A DNA stretch of 64,000 bases from the NCBI RefSeq assembly GCF_003097535.1, contig NZ_CP029187.1, positions 2,294,001-2,358,000 on the forward strand, read 5' to 3'. The DNA is from Flavobacterium pallidum. Lineage in GTDB: Bacteria > Bacteroidota > Bacteroidia > Flavobacteriales > Flavobacteriaceae. The position numbers and the translations under genes are program-made. Positions 62,312 to 64,000 of the stretch are shown one piece after another; positions within the stretch are counted from its first letter, which is position 1; every line of letters starts with the position of its first letter. The notes beneath the pieces were generated by a model. That model had not been told where the DNA came from and searched no databases. It saw only the letters and a program-made list of their open reading frames with translations.

Positions 62312-63121
62312 TCATTTCAGCCAAAGATACGCTTTTTCAAAATTTTCCCTCCACAATTTTTCATTGTGCTCACCGCCTTTGACAATCACCTTTTTGGAAA
62401 GATGCAGGCAATAACAGCGGTTTTCGTCAAGGAGTCTGTACATTTTTTCCATATCCCCAACAACATCATCATCTTTACTTTCGCTGTCTCCACAGAGGAA
62501 ATAGATTTTAGCTTTTGTTTTGGGAGCTTTCTCCATCATCTCATAAATATCTTTGGTAAACCAGAAAGAAGGGGAGAAGACACCTGCTTTCCCAAACACT
62601 TCAGGATATTTCAATACGGCATAAAACGATACGAGCCCGCCAAGAGAGCTACCGAAAATAGTCGTGTTTTTCGCTTTGGTTTTGGTCCGGTAATTTTTGT
62701 CGACGTAAGGCTTTAAGGTGTTTATGATAAAATCAAGGTAAGCATCTGCATGACCACCGCCATATTTTTCATTTTTAAAAGGGGTGAGCTCATCGATGCG
62801 TTTGTCATTTCCATGTTCAATCCCGATCACGATGACATCCGCATTGAGCCTGTCCAGCGTTTCATCGACTTCCCATTCGCCGGCAAATGATGTTTTTTTA
62901 TCGAATAGGTTTTGCGCGTCGTGCATGTACATGACCTGGTATCTTTTTTCGGGATTTGCTGCATAAGATTTCGGAAGGTACACCCATATTTTTTTGGTCG
63001 TTTTCAATTGTGGCGCTTCAATCGTAAAAGAAGAAACCTGCTTTGAGGCGGTACTTTCCTGCGCGGTGAGTTTGTATGCGGCCAGGAAGAGTAATACTGA
63101 TATCAGGGTAATTTTGAGCAT
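62312..63121 (-). CDS. Secreted esterase of the Esterase D/Fes type
   Basis: A 269-residue alpha/beta hydrolase with signal peptide (cleaved near KLTAQ). Catalytic Ser is in FGSSLGGLVSFY; His is likely in KGGEHNEKLWRENF; the N-terminal KIWVYLPKSYAANPEKRYQVMYMHDAQNLFD is typical of the putative esterase (PF00756) family that includes siderophore esterases (IroE, Fes) and feruloyl esterases. Substrate cannot be told. It diverges from the TerB-like gene. Confidence 0.88.
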   Translation of the reverse strand: MLKITLISVLLFLAAYKLTAQESTASKQVSSFTIEAPQLKTTKKIWVYLPKSYAANPEKRYQVMYMHDAQNLFDKKTSFAGEWEVDETLDRLNADVIVIGIEHGNDKRIDELTPFKNEKYGGGHADAYLDFIINTLKPYVDKNYRTKTKAKNTTIFGSSLGGLVSFYAVLKYPEVFGKAGVFSPSFWFTKDIYEMMEKAPKTKAKIYFLCGDSESKDDDVVGDMEKMYRLLDENRCYCLHLSKKVIVKGGEHNEKLWRENFEKAYLWLK

Positions 63122-63173
63122 CGGGGTTGGAGTTAACGATAAAAATAATAATTTAGCTAAAATTAGTCATTTG

Positions 63174-63575
63174 ATGAATACTTACGAGCAAAAAATCAGT
63201 TTATTGACCGATATGATTGCGTTTTCCATAGTGGATGGAAAATTGCACCAACGCGAATATGATTTCCTTTTCATTATAGCGCAGGAACTGAAAATCGACA
63301 AGGCGGTTTTTGACGACTTGTTCCACCAGGAATTGCCGGTAATGAGCATCAAGATGGAAATCCACCGCATCCACCAGTTTTACAGGCTTGCCCTGTTGAT
63401 GCATGTGGACGGGATTTTGCACGAAAAGGAAGAAATTGCCATCAAGCAAATGGCCATCAATATGGGACTGAATCCTGCTGCAACTAAAAAAGTACTGTTG
63501 CTGATCAAGGAATCGCCGACGCGGGTAATTGACCCAAGACAGTTAATGAGTGCTTTTAAGGAGCAGTACAATTAA
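63174..63575 (+). CDS. TerB-like helical protein
   Basis: A 133-residue all-helical protein with the TerB-type pattern: KISLLTDMIAFSIVDGKLHQREYDFLFIIAQELKI and a second half RLALLMHVDGILHEKEEIAIKQMAINMGL, each with an acidic D-G-x-x-x-x-E motif as in the tellurite-resistance TerB fold. The start at 63174 gives the family N-terminus; the open frame to the left overlaps the divergent esterase gene. It overlaps the convergent uvrB end by 4 nt. Role unknown. Confidence 0.8.
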   Translation: MNTYEQKISLLTDMIAFSIVDGKLHQREYDFLFIIAQELKIDKAVFDDLFHQELPVMSIKMEIHRIHQFYRLALLMHVDGILHEKEEIAIKQMAINMGLNPAATKKVLLLIKESPTRVIDPRQLMSAFKEQYN

Positions 63576-64000
63576 GCAAGGTTTTCCTGTAACTTCTTAA
63601 TTTCATCCCGGAGTTTTGCCGCCTGCATGAAATCCAGATCTTTTGCGGCTTTTTCCATCGATTTTCGCTTGTCGCGTATGAGTTTCTCGATGTCTGATTT
63701 CTGCATGTAAGTGGTATCAGGTTCGGCAGCAGCTTTCATATTGACACCCAGTTCATAATCCACCAACGGATTTTTCGTACTGAAAACATTCCCGATTTTT
63801 TTGTTCAGTGCCTGTGGCGTAAAGTTATTTTCAGTGTTGAAATTGATTTGCTTCGTACGGCGGTAGTTCGTCTCATCAATGGTTTTCTGCATGCTGTCCG
63901 TAATCTTGTCGGCATACATGATGGCTTTTCCATTCAAATTTCTTGCCGCACGCCCAATGGTTTGCGTCAGCGATCGGTTGTTTCTTAAAAAACCTTCCTT
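63572..64000 (-). CDS. uvrB: Excinuclease ABC subunit B, C-terminal part (cut by window edge)
   Basis: The last 142 residues of UvrB are visible: the end of helicase motif VI (NNRSLTQTIGRAARNLNGKAIMYADKIT), the linker, and the UVR domain (KDLDFMQAAKLRDEIKKLQ) that binds UvrC. The 5' part lies to the right of the window. UvrB is the damage-loading subunit of nucleotide excision repair. Confidence 0.96.
   Translation of the reverse strand, partial: KEGFLRNNRSLTQTIGRAARNLNGKAIMYADKITDSMQKTIDETNYRRTKQINFNTENNFTPQALNKKIGNVFSTKNPLVDYELGVNMKAAAEPDTTYMQKSDIEKLIRDKRKSMEKAAKDLDFMQAAKLRDEIKKLQENLA

Overview
This is about 64 kb of a Flavobacteriaceae chromosome, most likely Flavobacterium or a close relative. 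The signs are two proteins with type IX secretion (T9SS) C-terminal domains plus a T9SS-tailed subtilase, a PafA-type alkaline phosphatase, near-absence of Shine-Dalgarno sites, Bacteroidetes promoters (TTTG, about 20 nt, then TAnnTTTG), many short lipoproteins, a SAM-I riboswitch ahead of methionine genes, and DUF3667, DUF4256 and DUF4956 proteins. No tRNA, rRNA, CRISPR array or transposase was seen. An AraC-type regulator is cut by the left edge and uvrB by the right edge.

Layout. 0-4.8 kb: AraC regulator, a 17-unit array of a 21-bp repeat, a stand-alone receiver protein, small unknowns, a DUF3667 membrane protein and a serine hydrolase. 4.8-9.6 kb (minus): tetR-tolC-emrA-emrB efflux operon with a 22-bp palindrome over its promoter. 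9.8-13.7 kb: pabA, a marR-yceI operon, and a thiol-redox group (TlpA-like, redoxin, rhodanese, DUF2892) diverging from the MarR control region. 13.8-15.8 kb: a radical-SAM plus DUF4130-type DNA-repair pair. 16-23.5 kb: a signalling operon of two sensor kinases, a receiver, CheR, CheB and a secreted protein. 23.5-31 kb: cytochrome c peroxidase, HPP protein, double-PAS kinase, small soluble proteins, ABC exporter and a frameshifted SnoaL-like gene. 31-40.6 kb: housekeeping block (pyrG, yidC, mnmA) and the SAM-riboswitch operon of a Cys/Met PLP enzyme plus homoserine dehydrogenase. 40.8-44.8 kb: two T9SS cargo proteins and an NTF2-like protein. 45-47.3 kb: an AT-rich island with a two-gene Pycsar anti-phage system. 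47.4-49.3 kb: a second array of the same 21-bp repeat in the opposite orientation, a GC-rich gene, and a hairpin-rich intergenic repeat. 49.3-64 kb: T9SS subtilase, nitronate monooxygenase-like enzyme, PafA, lysA, two paralogous lipoproteins, sucC, VOC protein, POT transporter, a DUF1456-LytS-LytTR operon, esterase, TerB-like protein and uvrB.

The most interesting content is the Pycsar pair: a class III nucleotide cyclase with a C-terminal sensor region, and a three-helix membrane effector encoded one base upstream. Close behind are the paired inverted 21-bp arrays about 46 kb apart, a recurrent style of intergenic quasi-palindrome in which each locus repeats its own short phrase, an 80-90 bp element present twice, and a 21-22 bp inverted repeat that buries the start codon of a lipoprotein gene. 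All functional calls rest on reading motifs by eye; no database search was run.
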